Assembly (NCBI RefSeq): GCF_004193775.1
Contig: NC_041021.1
Coordinates: 34,235,718 to 34,299,717, forward strand
Reading direction: 5' to 3'
DNA from: Glycine soja
Lineage: Eukaryota; Streptophyta; Magnoliopsida; Fabales; Fabaceae
DNA length: 64,000 nt
Part shown: one piece after another, positions 11,700 to 23,230 of the stretch
Position numbering within the stretch: the first letter of the stretch is position 1
Layout of the letters: every line of letters begins with the position of its first letter
Program-made: the position numbers and the translations under genes
The notes under the pieces: generated by a model
The model's input: the letters and a program-made list of their open reading frames with translations, nothing else
Databases searched by the model: none
What the model was told of the DNA's origin: nothing

Positions 11700-12190
11700 A
11701 AGGAGACCTTTGCTGATGAAAAGCAGGTTGTTTTCCTCAACTTGACCTTGAGGAGAAGGTCCATCTTGAGGGGGGGGGGGGGGTATTGATGGATGAGGAA
11801 AGGGGTATGCCAAGAAATATCCTTGGGAGAGCTAACAACCTTAGTAACTATCAATTAGTTAGAACAACTAGGATAACTAACAGTTAGTTAAGAAACTATA
11901 AATACTAAATTAGAGGGGAATTAGAGGGAATACAGGATTAGGAAATGGAGGGTGGTGAGACCTTGAAACTCATCTGTATTCTTTCTTGGATGTTGGAGGC
12001 ACCACAATAATAATACACCCATTCTTTGTTTCTGGTCCAGATCTCTAGTGTTTGTTGTTGGCTTAATGTTGGTGTTGGTCCATTGTTTGTTGTTGGTTTG
12101 AAATCCTCTCCTTTGCTTTTCTTTGTTGGTTGTTGGTGGTCCCTATTTGGTGCATGTTGTTTGGTGTTCTTTGTATCTACTAGTTGAGAG
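11700..12190 (+). mobile_element. End of Gypsy pol, G-tract and 3' LTR
   Basis: After the gag knuckle the frame reads like a Gypsy pol C-terminus (LEEKVHLEGG), then a run of 14 G at 11770-11783 in the polypurine-tract position, then TTGATGGATGAGG. This begins an LTR-like sequence with repeated AACTAACAGTTAG and a TATA-like CTATAAATAC at about 11896-11905. The right end cannot be fixed. The direct gag-to-pol-end junction shows an internal deletion of several kilobases. Confidence 0.6.
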
Positions 12191-12239
12191 TGTAGTTTAT
12201 TGAAGAATGGGTTAGAGGGTAGTTGATATTACATGGAAG

Positions 12240-13035
12240 AACTTTGAAATGTTCCCCCAAATAGACTTCAGGTAAAGTGTAAGTACTATGCTCATGAGTG
12301 TTGGAGTGGAATTGCAAGGATGAAACATAATTTTGTTGGAACAAATCGAAATGTGGTTCCTTGTGTAAAGGTTCCAGATGATTTTAAGGAGATAATTGTC
12401 AAGATATTGAATGATAAAGAAAAAAAGAGAAGAAGAAAGTGTTGATTGTTTTGAAGAAGTAGCAAAAGAAAAGACAGGGACATCTAAAGTAATGACACAA
12501 AAGACAATTAATCAAACTTGTAAATATAGGGATGTTGTGATTCAAGATATTTGCAAGTGCATATATGGTAATGCATTACCATTTAATTTGTTAAGGAGTC
12601 CTCTTTTTGTGCAAATGTTGAAGAGTGTTGGAGAATATGGTAGGGGTTTGAAGCCTCCTCTTATCATGAGGTGTTGGTGTCTTTTTTGACAAAAACCTTT
12701 GATCTAGATAGTGAGGTATTTATTGGTCTGTATGAGACCTTTCAAAGAATGGTGTCGGATGCAAGAACTAGATTTTTAGTTGATCAACAACTTGAGAAGT
12801 ACGTTCAAGGGAGCAAAGGGGCTTTTTGGATTGGAGATGGCAATAACTGCTAGAGATAAGAAGCAACCAGGTATGCTTCGTCTTACTCTTAGCTTTTATG
12901 TTTTGGAAAGAAGCAACCGGCTAGTTCTTCTAATTCTACACTTTTTGTTTTTATTTTTATAGCTCTTTTGTAGGAGAGTTATGGTAGAGATTGCAAAGAG
13001 TTACAAAAGATAGCCAAGAGAATTTTGAGCCTCAC
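12240..13035 (+). pseudogene. hAT-family transposase relic (BED finger and fragments)
   Basis: Frame-shifted plus-strand pieces match the plant hAT transposase plan. First comes a BED-type zinc finger (VKCKYYAHECWSGIARMKHN and GTNRNVVPCVKVPDD, about 12268-12385). Next is the segment KTINQ...ALPFNLLRSPLF...LKSVGEYG (about 12500-12680). Then comes the near C-terminal region GLYETFQRMV...LFGLEMAITARDKKQPG (about 12720-12885). Last is ESYGRDCKELQKIAKRILSL (about 12972-13035), which leads towards the dimerisation domain. The catalytic middle is deleted and several stops are present. No terminal inverted repeats were found around it. Confidence 0.8.
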
Positions 13036-14157
13036 ATGAAGATTATCAAAATGAAATATTATTAATTAAATTAATTTTTGACTTTTTTAAAAGTGAACAG
13101 TTTTAAATATTTATATTTCACTATTTTTATTCTTTTCACTTTATAATATACAAGCTAAAATATTAGTGTCCAATCACTAGGCCAAATTTAGATATAGATA
13201 GTACCCATTATATAGAGAGCATATTTCATTAAAAAAACTATAACAATAACAAAAGCAATACTCTATTTTTGTGTATACTGTTTTTAACCTTTTTTAACAA
13301 TTAATTGTACACTAACTCTTTTTTTTTAAATTTCCATTCAATCTTTTCTCTGTAAATACCTTTTTTTTTTTTACCTATTTATACTTCAATATCTTTAATT
13401 TTTTTTTACCTATTTTAACATTTAACTATACACCATTAGCATTCACCAAACATAAGTCCCTCTTAATATGATGAGGACATTTTACTCACAATTGTAAATA
13501 CCCTACCAAACAAAACATAATCCCCTTGTAAGATTAAATTATTATTATTAACACATTTGCATTGAATTTTACACAACCCCTCGCTATTGACGATAAAAAA
13601 ATATCTATATGTTACCCAACCTATATTTAAATGTACTAGTTCAAAACTTTAAAATTTAAAACTCATACAGTCCGTATTCGTTGTTCATCCCCAATGATGG
13701 TGTGTTTCGTTCTGATCTTTTTTCATGTTTTCTCTTTTTGTTTTCTGATGTTGAATCTTGTGGAACCACTAAGTTTATTTTACCTCATGGTAGTTTCTTT
13801 CTTCGTGTGAATTTCCACAGCGTGTGGTCCTAGAACTAAGTCTGACGTCTTTCACTTAAATCTTTGTTAATTAAACATTTTTAATCTTTCTTTAGGATGA
13901 ATCTTTGTTTAATAGGATGCTATGATTTTGAAAAATTGTCATGTTTCTTTATATCCTTCCTCTCCACTCTTCAATATAAGTTTTTTTTTACCTGTTTTAA
14001 TATTTTTTGTACATCAGAATAATAAACAAAGAGAAAATGAGAAAACTACACACGAATTCTCTAGCAACAAGCCCAACAAACCTATATTGTCCAAAGAACT
14101 TTCATTTAAACATGATGCAAGGAAATTCTAGAGAAGTCCAACGAACCATTTTGTATT
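13036..14157. other. AT-rich intergenic DNA
   Basis: I see no supported gene, RNA or element here. It is very AT-rich with T-runs, and frames are short. Confidence 0.5.
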
Positions 14158-15109
14158 TACTAGAAGAAAAATGACATATGTCTATGGAAACTTTTTAGAG
14201 ACATAAATTATTGTAGGCAAAAGTAAAAAAATATTTATATTTACAATTGTTTGTAATAGGTAAAATTCAAAGATATATACCTACTATTATTTGATGTAGG
14301 TGAAACTCAGAATAACTTCTATTTACAAATATTCAGTGTTGGTAAAATTTCCAAAAATGTATACCTACGATTACTTTGTGTTGATAAAATCCTATAAAAC
14401 TTACACCTAAAGTCCATTGGTGTAGATAAAGTTTAAAAAGTTTCTACCTACCAATACATAGTATAGGTAAAATCCCATAAAATAAATACATGTTAAAATA
14501 ATTATTTTTTAAAATATAGATGTTATCTAACATGCACCAAATATCAGATAAAACTAAAACTTATTCTACACTTAATCTTATCATATTCTACTCATATCAT
14601 ATCTTTATATCTTATTTAATTTTATCTTATTTTAATCTTTAAACCAACTTGACCCTTTCAAATTTCAATACACTTTGGTTAAATTTTTTTTTTTTTTTGC
14701 TGAATGACACTTTGATTAAACTCTTGTTTGCAAGAAATAATTATTTTTATTATTTTTTTAAAAAGTGGCACATCCTTAACTTATCCTTTTTATAAAACAT
14801 ATTTTTTAATTTTATATATAAAAAAAAATATTCTGCTAATTTTAATTTGAATCAAAAGGCATTACATTATTATTAATCGCTTGAAGATTTAACTCAATGA
14901 TATCTAAAAAGATAGGATTATTATCATGATATTTTTTTAATCTGGAACTGAGGATAAAACCTTTAACCTTACCCGACCCAACGAAGGTTATATATCAATA
15001 ATATACAATGCTACCTTTTCTAGGGCTCGTAACACTGTAACCTCACACTTCTCCAAAATTCGTTCTCCCTTTCTTTCGAAACCCTTTTTTTTCTTCCAAC
15101 AAATCGGCG

Positions 15110-15246
15110 ATGGTAATGACGTCAGTGGTGCCGGTGAACCCCACCAAGGAGATGGACTTCGAGACTTATAAAGGGCATGAAGGCCATCACAAGGTTCGAG
15201 GAGGTGGGGATCAAGGACGATCTACTCTGTGGAATATACCAATATA
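15110..15246 (+). pseudogene. Captured eIF4A3 (DEAD-box helicase) N-terminal exon fragment
   Basis: After an ATG at 15110 the translation begins MVMTSVVPVNPTKEMDFET. After a frameshift near 15180 it reads AITRFEEVGIKDDLLCGIYQY. The last part is the conserved segment just before the Q motif of eIF4A3, the exon-junction-complex RNA helicase (family pattern FDEMGIKDDLLRGIYQYGF). Homology stops at 15246, where different sequence begins. A 5'-UTR-like stretch precedes it. It is a fragment with a frameshift and cannot encode a helicase. Confidence 0.8.
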
Positions 15247-15343
15247 GCCTTCACGTTTGGGTGTGAAACGGAGCGCAGTAGCAAGCAGCAGGCGGAGGAA
15301 TCAGAACCGCGTTTGGGAGAAGAAGAGCAAAATCGTTATGAAA

Positions 15344-15514
15344 ATGAGCGAAACGGTGAAGAAAGTTAACAATGTAGCATTCAAGGTAGGAAGGAACCTC
15401 GATTGGGATGGAATGGCAAAGCTTCTGGTCTTGGATGAGGCTCGCAAGGAGTTCTCCAATCTCTGTCGTGCTTTTGACGAGGTTAACTCCCAACTCCAAA
15501 CCATGTTTAGCTAC
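15344..15514 (+). pseudogene. Captured exon 1 of mitochondrial ATP synthase subunit d
   Basis: From ATG 15344 the frame reads MSETVKKVNNVAFKVGRN, then LDWDGMAKLLVLDEARKEF and SNLCRAFDEVNSQLQT. This matches the N-terminus of the plant F1Fo ATP synthase d subunit (peripheral stalk, inner mitochondrial membrane). The exon ends before GTACC at 15515, a plausible donor site. About 57 of the usual roughly 168 codons are present and no later exon follows. The native 5' UTR (15257-15343) seems to be included. It lies between two eIF4A3 fragments, on the same strand. Confidence 0.85.
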
Positions 15515-15897
15515 GTACCATCTTTTCTTTCCACCAATTTCTATCTCTCTTTCTTATACATTTGATTTACTATGTGAATTTCCCTCTCTGTTGTTCATAG
15601 ATGTTAGATCGATTCGATTTTAGGGATCATAACTAATTTACACCATTTTCTATTTTATTCCATTGTTGGTTTTGATTATAAGTTGTTTTAAACGCAATAA
15701 GCTAATCTAAACACACGCTTAGTGTCCCTTTATCATTTGTGCTACTTCTCTCTAAAATCCTCCATTCAAACATATTCTAAGAATGTATTGTTAAAGGGTT
15801 GTGTGTGCTTCACATCTAACTGAGTGCGTTATATTTTAGATTTTTTTTGTCTAGGTATTTACATGGGGTGTTTGTTTTTTAATTTTTGACAGGGTTT

Positions 15898-16062
15898 CAT
15901 GCTTTAACATTGTCACTAACAAGGGAATTGGCCTCACAAACTGAGAAGGTTATATTGGCTATTGGGCATTCATCAATATACAAGCTCATGCATGCATTGG
16001 AGGTAAAAGCATGGGAGAAAACATAAGGAAACTTGAGTATGGAGTTGTTAATGTTGTTGAAC
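15898..16062 (+). pseudogene. Captured eIF4A3 internal exon fragment (motif Ia region)
   Basis: The plus strand encodes [17 protein letters not shown], then after a frameshift [20 protein letters not shown] and KLEYGV. This is the motif Ia/GG segment of eIF4A3 (family pattern [31 protein letters not shown]). The following SGTPGR motif Ib is altered to VVEPGN and homology then stops. Together with 15110-15246 it shows two separate parts of the same helicase gene, now flanking ATP synthase sequence. Confidence 0.85.
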
Positions 16063-16205
16063 CTGGGAACAAGTACCTAACACACTGCTCAATGAGGGGC
16101 TTGGTAAGATGAATGCACCACCTAAGAGTGATGTACCAGGCAAGCCTGCTAGCCTCTTCTACAATATCGGTTCACAAGGTGGTGGACAAGAGACTACAGC
16201 ATAAG
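16063..16205 (+). pseudogene. Unrecognised captured exon
   Basis: A frame reads [20 protein letters not shown] then YNIGSQGGGQETTA and a stop at about 16202. The codon pattern and Pro/Gly-rich composition look exonic, and it follows the eIF4A3 fragment without an obvious intron. I do not recognise the protein. Confidence 0.4.
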
Positions 16206-16269
16206 CACCCTCTATCGTAGTTCTTGGTTTCTTATTCCATTACCAAGATACATCAAATATTAACATGTG

Positions 16270-17290
16270 GAATCCTTGATAGGCTCAACAAATATATGAT
16301 GGTAACAACAATGAGGATGATAAAGAAACTCAAGCAAGCTGCATAATGTTTCCTTGCCTTCATATTAGATCATACTATTACTATTAAATCATACCACAAT
16401 ATTGCTTGAAAATCATTGCCCATTTTTTAGTCTTGAAATATATTAAGTCTTTTTTTTTCTATGCTTGCAAGTAATTTTTTTTCTTTCTAATCGTGGAAAA
16501 GCAAATGCTTTCTAATTTTTTTTCTTTCTCAAGATGATAATGTAGAAATGTATCAGTGCAAGGAAACTACAAAAGAAAATCCTCAACAAATATATGATGG
16601 TAAAAACAATGAGGATCACCCTTCCTTCCATGAAAGTAAATTTGAAACTAACCAACAAACACAAACCCTGGCTGATGAAGCACCTGCTGGTGAGTAATAT
16701 TAACCTTATAACTTGCGAACTTTATTTTTGTATTTGAGTATTAATGCCAAGTGTTGCCTTGTTATGTCCCCAATATTTGCAATTTGTTATATTAATCTAA
16801 TAGGCAATTGATATTCTACTACTCTTGGAGCATCAATATTTTGGTGTCTCAGACATGCAACAATAGTTAATATAAGTAATTGAAGTTATCTAAGTGACTA
16901 TCTTTGTAATAGATACCACAAATTCCATGAGTAGTTCAACTTGTGAAGATCCTCCTCCACCACTATCAGAATGGTATCCACCTTACACATCCTTATTCCA
17001 TTGATTATCTTTACCTTCAAAAATTTTGCAAGCAAATTCTTCATTTTGCTAACTAACAGGTTAGAGGACACGTTTATCGATCTTTACTTATTTGGCTACA
17101 AGAACATACAAGTTAGTGGAGTTGATGCAATGATAGTCCATTTGAAACAAATGATTTTTTTTCTAAATATAGATGCTTATATTTTGTTGAATATTGGTTT
17201 ATGATATTAGTGATGTTATTCTTAATAAGTGTTATTGTTATTTCAGGAACATGGTTTAGATGGTGATGAATATGTGAGAATGTTTTGATT
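16270..17290 (+). other. Further exon-like pieces of unknown origin in the CACTA element
   Basis: Two near-identical stretches, ACAAATATATGATGGTAA with AACAATGAGGAT following, occur at about 16278-16312 and 16580-16615, suggesting a duplicated exon piece. Around 16915-16975 a Ser/Pro-rich frame reads SMSSSTCEDPPPPLSEWYPP. Another short frame at 17075-17150 reads FGYKNIQVSGVDAMIVHL. None can be assigned to a family with confidence. Confidence 0.35.
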
Positions 17291-17917
17291 GGAAAGAGAT
17301 TGGTATTCTAGATCTCTTTAGTGGTTGTTAATTAAATTCTAAATTATACATATGATTGTCTTTACCTATTGACTTGTGAAATTCAAGTACACAGGAAATT
17401 CAAACAAAAGAAATAGGAAGTAATATTTTAAGTTTCAACTTTCAAGTGTATAAATTGTTAGTGGTTCCTTCTATTTCAAGTTTCAATAATCTTTCTTTCA
17501 ATTATATTATTTTTTTAAAAGAAAAAATAAAATATATTTAATTAAAAATTGTAATCAACAAAGAGCATAATTAGGAACTATTTTTATTATTATTATATGG
17601 CTTTTACCTACAGATGACCGTAGGTACAAGTAAATGACTTTTACCTACAGTTTGAGATTGTAGGTATAAATTAATACCTTTTACCTACATATTTGAAATT
17701 GTAGGTGTTACCTATAGTGACAATCAAATGTGACTGTAGGTAAAAATATATCCATAGGTAAAGCTTATGGTGACAAATTATTAATTATCATTGTATACCC
17801 CCTCAAAGTTAACTCCTAAAATGCCTGTAGGACAAAGTCTTTTATACATCTACTTACAGATTTTGGACTTCTAGTGACAGTTTTTGTCTGTAAGTATAAG
17901 TCATTTTTCTTGTAGTG

Positions 17918-18827
17918 ATTCTACAAGTCTAGCATAGGGGAAAACTTGTTGAATATCATTGTGTAACACAAGAATTTGGTTAGCAATCTTTCAAACCAGC
18001 CAATCTTCATTTTTCTTTTTCTATTTTTAACTTCTTGTTTATCATAATTGAATGTGTAACTAACAAGCAAGTTTGTTCCCGTTTTCTATTCAATCTTTAT
18101 TTTTTGTTCTTCTTTCTAATGTTTAGGTATTTATGGTATAAGTTAAAAAAATAGAAACATGCACAAAGTCACTGTCGATAAGTTTATAAATTCAAACAAT
18201 ACTATTTTAAACAGTGTTTTATATGCTAATAGGATAGGCTCATTTATTAAATACATCTATATTTGCTAAAATAATGGTTGAAGTAGTTGAATAAATTACC
18301 CACAAGCACACTCATCTTTTAAAGAAGATGAACTCATTGAAGAGAAAATAAAGATAACAATAAGAAAGAAGTTTATTATTCATTATTATTATTATTATCA
18401 ACCACCATAGCCCATTAATGTTCTATGTAGAAGATACAAAGCAATAATCATATGAAAAAAAATAAATTCCTTAAAAAGTTATTACAATAATTATAAAGGC
18501 AACTGAAGTGACTATGCAAACCTTATTTGCATGAACAGAAAAAAAAATTATTTGCTTGAAGATTTGGCTACCATGCATGCATGCATCTACATCAATTGTG
18601 TGTAGTGATGCTTACATGGGCTTCTTGTGCTATCCTTCATGTCATGATTAACATATATACCTTCATGTCATGCTTACCATATAGACCCATCGATCTTAGA
18701 GCATTTGTCCTTAAAGGGTTACAAATGAATTGTAAACACAAAATTAGCTAATTAACTAATTAATATGACGAGGGTTGGATGAGCCAACATGAAGTTTAAG
18801 AGAAAATTAGGGCCCTTAATTTTCTAT
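17918..18827. other. AT-rich spacer between two CACTA-type elements
   Basis: No gene is supported. It holds a short ATT repeat near 18380-18398, an ATGC repeat near 18572-18586, and a short duplication CTTCATGTCATG at about 18636 and 18661. Confidence 0.5.
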
Positions 18828-19031
18828 CACTACCAAAAAAAAGCTTTTTTTACGATGTCTATTTAAAGATGATTATCGAAAAACCATCCTCGTTTAGGTA
18901 GTGGTGGCATTTTTGTAAATAATTGCAACTTTTCAAAGACGGTTGTTGCAAAATCGTCTTCAAAACAACTTTTCAAAGATAGTTTTTGTTAAAATTGTCC
19001 TTGAAATTAGATCCTCAATGTCGCTTTTACA

Positions 19032-19600
19032 AAGAAACCGTTATGAGTGGATCTTTATTATCTTGTGGTTCCAGGTAGTCTCGCACTTCATTCCTTTCCT
19101 CTCTTCTCCTTGCGTCTGTTCCTCTCCTCGAGTATTTTTCGTTTTCAACTTTTCATTCCCTTGCATTCGTTCCTCTCTTCTCCTTGCATCCATTCCACTC
19201 CCCTGCGTCCCCTTTTCGAATCTGATCCACCACTCCACAGAGAAAGAGTGACATTGGATCACGCTCTGCAAGTGTTGAGAAAAAGAGCAAAAGAGAGGGA
19301 ATCATATGATGTGGTGCGCAGGGACTTGTTGTCCTACTCGAGAAGCGGTGAGATGGTTTCGGTTCGGTCGGAGGCCATGGACATCATCCCAAGTTCTCGT
19401 CAACAAAGCCACTCCTCTAGTACACTCACTCTCATTAGATCACAACTTTATCATCTTTGTAACCACTCTGGTCATCTTCGCTTTGATCTCGTTCCCTCAC
19501 AGGACGAACCTTGTGTGGAACTTTTTGGCTTTCGTTGAACTAATTGCAAGAAAGTGAAGCGCAACAATGAAGACCTTCCTCACTGCTTGACCAAGGATCT
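19032..19600 (+). pseudogene. Unrecognised captured exon(s)
   Basis: A plus-strand frame of 163 codons (19047-19538) begins in pyrimidine-rich 5'-UTR-like sequence. From about 19250 it has a more gene-like composition: LDHALQVLRKRAKERESYDV, then RRDLLSYSRSGEMVSVRSEA. I do not recognise it. It is the first exonic-looking block in this element and may belong with 19717-19949. Confidence 0.35.
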
Positions 19601-19716
19601 TCACACCAGGCAAGTCTATTCGCCTTTGTAATCCACTAACTCTGGTTTGATCGAAAGTGCATTTCCCAAGGTAAGCGTCGAAGCAACCGAGAGTCCCGAT
19701 TTGGGGATTTTTTTTA

Positions 19717-19949
19717 GGCTCGACTTTTCAACAAGGGAAACACTGATTCCTTAGAGGAGAATGATGGATATTGTTCGAAGAAAGTTGATGGTTTGGACAG
19801 AGCAACAACTTTACCTGATGGTGAGATTTGTGGTGGTTCAAATTCCAAGGTTAACAAAGATGTAGGGAAACTGGACACAGAGGTTCTTGTCAAAGATACA
19901 CCTTCCACTGGGAATGGTTCTTCTTCTCTCAAGAGCAAATCTATAAGGG
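19717..19949 (+). pseudogene. Unrecognised captured exon bounded by splice-like sites
   Basis: Following TTTTTTTAG there is a 77-codon open segment: ARLFNKGNTDSLEENDGYCS, KKVDGLDRATTLPDGEICGG and ending TGNGSSSLKSKSIR before GTTTGA. It is Ser/Asp/Lys-rich and looks like a disordered nuclear-protein region. I cannot name the gene. Confidence 0.45.
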
Positions 19950-21170
19950 TTTGACATGTTTTAATTTATTTTCTTTATGTTTATTTATGCATTATTTGGG
20001 TGAATTTCATACATATGTACCTGGAGATTAAAGCCCTAATCACACCCTTAATAGGTTTCTTTATGATTATGGATTAGGCCTTCTATCCTTTGTTGTTAGC
20101 CCTACCTTAATGGTGGTGAATTGTGTAATTAGGTTAAATGAGTTATTGTGGGTGTTCTAGGTTAAAATTCCCGAGAATAGTACTTTTTTTAAAATATTAT
20201 TATTGCTTTCAGAGCATGGTTTTATTATTATAGAGCTGATTGGGATCTTTATGCAGGTTCTTAGACTATTGGATTTTTTTTAAAATTTATTTTTTGGAGC
20301 TTTCATACTGCCTTTGAGTTGCACTCTGTAATCTAGATGTTAATTAATGATTCTTCTTATGGTCCATGATATGGATTTGTTTCTTAATTCTTTATCCATT
20401 TGTGTTTTACAGGCCAGAATAGTACCACTCTTCCTCATACATCTGCGGTCCACAAATTGTGGGTTTCATGTTTTTGGGTATTTGTATTTCATTACATATT
20501 TTATAATGGTTGAAGACAGTTCAATAACACATAGATTTGGTGCTTAAAGGTCATTTTCTCTTATTCTTTCTTCAATTTGTCTTTTTTATCCTTCGTCACT
20601 TTTTTAGGATTTTCTTTTTAGTTTGCTTAATTGCTCTGGTTGGAAATGACAGCACATTTTCAATGATGCAGTTTAGCTATTACTACTACTTGTAGTGGTT
20701 TGATGTTGAGGGCAGTATGCTGGTTATAAGTGGAGGAAATGCAAAGGTATCATGCTGGCAGCTGCACTAGTGCAGTTAATAATAGTGCAATTGTTGGGCC
20801 ATCCACTAGGGACATTGGAAGAACTGATTCATCTTTTTTGCCAACTAACTTTCCTGTGAGTTCTAGGGTAAGATTCTATGTCTGCCAATATTTCTTTACT
20901 GAAAATGTTATTACCTATTCTTTCTTTTCATATGTTGTTATTGTAGTACATGTGATTAAGGTACTTCATATTCCAAATAAATGTCGTTGTGATACAACTT
21001 CTGGTGCTTTAGTCCCTCTTAGCCAATAGCTTTTTTTTCTTGCAACAGTGATTGATTTTATTTATTTGACGTCATTTTGAAACCTTAAAAACTCCACTCA
21101 TTTATCTGTTCTTATGCATTAAATGATTGAGATATTACAAGAAGTTTTATCTATTATAACCAACTAAACA

Positions 21171-21188
21171 TCCCCCCCCCCCCCCCCC
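21171..21188. repeat. Poly-C tract
   Basis: About 18 consecutive C after AACATC and before GCTTTT, in the MED12 intron region. Its length may be unreliable in the assembly. Confidence 0.9.
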
Positions 21189-22409
21189 GCTTTTAATGCT
21201 CTTTTCTATTAATATATAAACTTTTGATACTTTGCTTTGATGGTCAGATGAGCAAGAAATATTAGGTTTCATATCCACAGTAGGCATGAATGAATGAGCC
21301 ACTAGTGAGGGACGTAGTATTTGTTATTAGAGAATTGGTAAATACAAGGTTGAAAAGTATCTATTTCTTTGATTATGTTGGTTCCATAGAATGGTTTATG
21401 TTTCAAATCGATTTTGATATTCTATCCTAATATACTTCAAAATAATGTCATACTTATTCACTAATCACTAGAGATTGTTATACTATAGTTTGTAAAAGCT
21501 GTTCAAAACTTTGAATATTTATCTTCCTGGCTGTGTTGACTAAATAAGTGAAGTAAATGGTATTGTGCTTATGCTGGATGTTATTCAACCCTAAAATTTA
21601 GTTTATTTTCTTTATGCCGAAAATTTAGCAAAGATTTCATGAACTGATTATCTAATATTATAGGGACCTCTTTGAATCACCCCTATCTTTTAAAAAGTAG
21701 TGAGGTTGGGAACATAAAGTTACTGTCACCACTTAAGCTAGATAGCTGCTCATTGATTTATAAAAAAAACACTCAGAAATAGCCACTAGCTAGCTAAGTT
21801 ACATAACCAGAATATCTTTTTGGTTTTTTTTTTCTATTTTGAGGTTGAAAGTACACAAACTAGTGTCTGAAATTCCAATTTAGGAGTAATGACTTATCAA
21901 ATAATTTTCATATAAAATTAGAGAATATGTGATATACTATGATAGCAATAAATCTGTAGAAGTTGGTATGGCCTTTTTGTGTAACCTTTTACTCATGTTT
22001 TGTGTTGAGATTTCTTTGTTTTCTTTCCATTTAAATAATCAGGAGCTTATATCATTATTTTTTTTTTTATTGATGTTGCTATGTGGAGGAGCTATTTTTC
22101 TAATGATAAAAGATATGGAGTTTTTTCAATAATTTTAATCATAATAAAAAAAAAACCATAGTTACCTGTGTCTCTCTTATCCATATCAGAATTTATTCTC
22201 TCCCCAGTTAACATGCCAAAGAATTACATATTTTTCCTCAACTCAAGTTAGAATGTAAAAAAAATAAAAATCAGTTGTCCAATTCAAAAGAAAAATATTG
22301 GGTCTACTTTATTGTCTACTATTTACAACAACTTTGGAGATACAGAGAACGATAGAGCTGTTTGTAATTTTAGTCCTTTGTTAGGTTTGATACTCCATAA
22401 TAAAATGGT

Positions 22410-22410
22410 A

Positions 22411-22453
<43 letters not shown>
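22410..22453. repeat. ATT microsatellite
   Basis: About 14 uninterrupted ATT units in the intron-like region before the second MED12 exon. Confidence 0.95.
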
Positions 22454-23230
22454 TGTTCTGATGAATCATTTATTTGATTTTGTTTATCACTTTAAAAACA
22501 ATGGTTTTACTTTTGCAGACAACCACAATTAATCCATACAAGTTAAAGTGTGATAAAGAACCTCTGAACTCTAGGTAGTTCATGCTTGGAGTAGAACCTG
22601 TTTTCAGTTTGTTGCTTAATAAAACTTATGATTAAGTTATTTTTATCTATTTCTAGTTTAAAATTATTACATTGAACACCATATATCTTATGTTGGAATG
22701 GAGATTCTCTTGTGTTTGGATTTGTTTTATCGTTATGTTTTTATCTATGCTATTTTCAGTCAATTTGAAAATAGTTGGTTTTTTTTTTTCAAATTTCTTA
22801 TTTAACATGAAATTTGTGATGATTTAACATGAAAATGTTATTTAAAAATAATATGAAATTTTTATACGATGGTGGGCATGAAATATGAAATTTCTTGATT
22901 TAAAAAAAATACAAAGAAAATAATATTTTTTAATAATAATATTTTCATTATTTTAATTTCTTTTTTAAAAAAAGACATTTTAATATAGTTTTCTGAAAAA
23001 AAATCATCTTAGAAGGATATCATTATAAGACGGTTTTGAGCTAAGAACTGTCTTAGAATGATACCTTTTTAAGATGGTTTTTTTAGAGAACCGTCTTAGA
23101 AGAATAGTCTTCTAATAACTATTTTAGAAAAAAAAATTAAGACGATTTTTTAAGGAACCATCGTCGAAAGACTTTCGTGGCTTTAAAAACGATTCAAAAT
23201 CATCGTTAAATATCATGTACAACCATTGTT

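Larger units (their letters stand above)
14158..17917. mobile_element. CACTA transposon (non-autonomous, gene-carrying), target duplication ATT
   Basis: The right end is GTCATTTTTCTTGTAGTG (17900-17917), reverse complement CACTACAAGAAAAATGAC. The left end at 14158 reads TACTAGAAGAAAAATGAC, 16 of 18 matches to it. ATT lies at 14155-14157 and at 17918-17920, the 3-bp target duplication expected for CACTA elements. Both subterminal regions are rich in TAGGTAAAA/TTTACCTAC motifs (14200-14480 and 17595-17760), typical transposase-binding arrays. No transposase is seen inside. Instead there are exons of unrelated host genes, so it is a Pack-type element mobilised in trans. Confidence 0.9.
20739..22574 (+). 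pseudogene. Captured N-terminal exons of Mediator subunit MED12
   Basis: Exon 20739-20867 starts MQRYHAGSCTSAVNNSAIVG and continues STRDIGRTDSS...NFPVSSR before a GTAAG donor. The second piece, 22519-22574 after TTTTGCAG, reads NPYKLKCDKEPLNSR. From memory these correspond to the start of plant MED12 (CRYPTIC PRECOCIOUS), the kinase-module subunit of Mediator, where NFPVSSRRQ is followed by PYKLKCDKEPLNSRLGPPDFHP. Only the first roughly 60 residues of a protein of about 2200 are present. An apparent base loss in the second piece shifts the frame at the junction. It is a decayed capture. Confidence 0.7.
18828..23230. mobile_element. CACTA-like element with captured genes; right end not found
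   Basis: The left end is CACTACCAAAAAAAAGC at 18828, followed by subterminal AAGACGGTTNNNGCAAAATCGTC motifs (18895-18990). At 22985-23200 the mirrored signature returns: repeated AAGACGGTTTT/AACCGTCTTAGAA motifs, four to five times. This paired arrangement is that of CACTA subterminal arrays. No matching GTAGTG terminus with target duplication TAT was found, so the right end is either eroded or mis-placed by me. The interior carries host gene exons with introns and no transposase. Confidence 0.6.
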
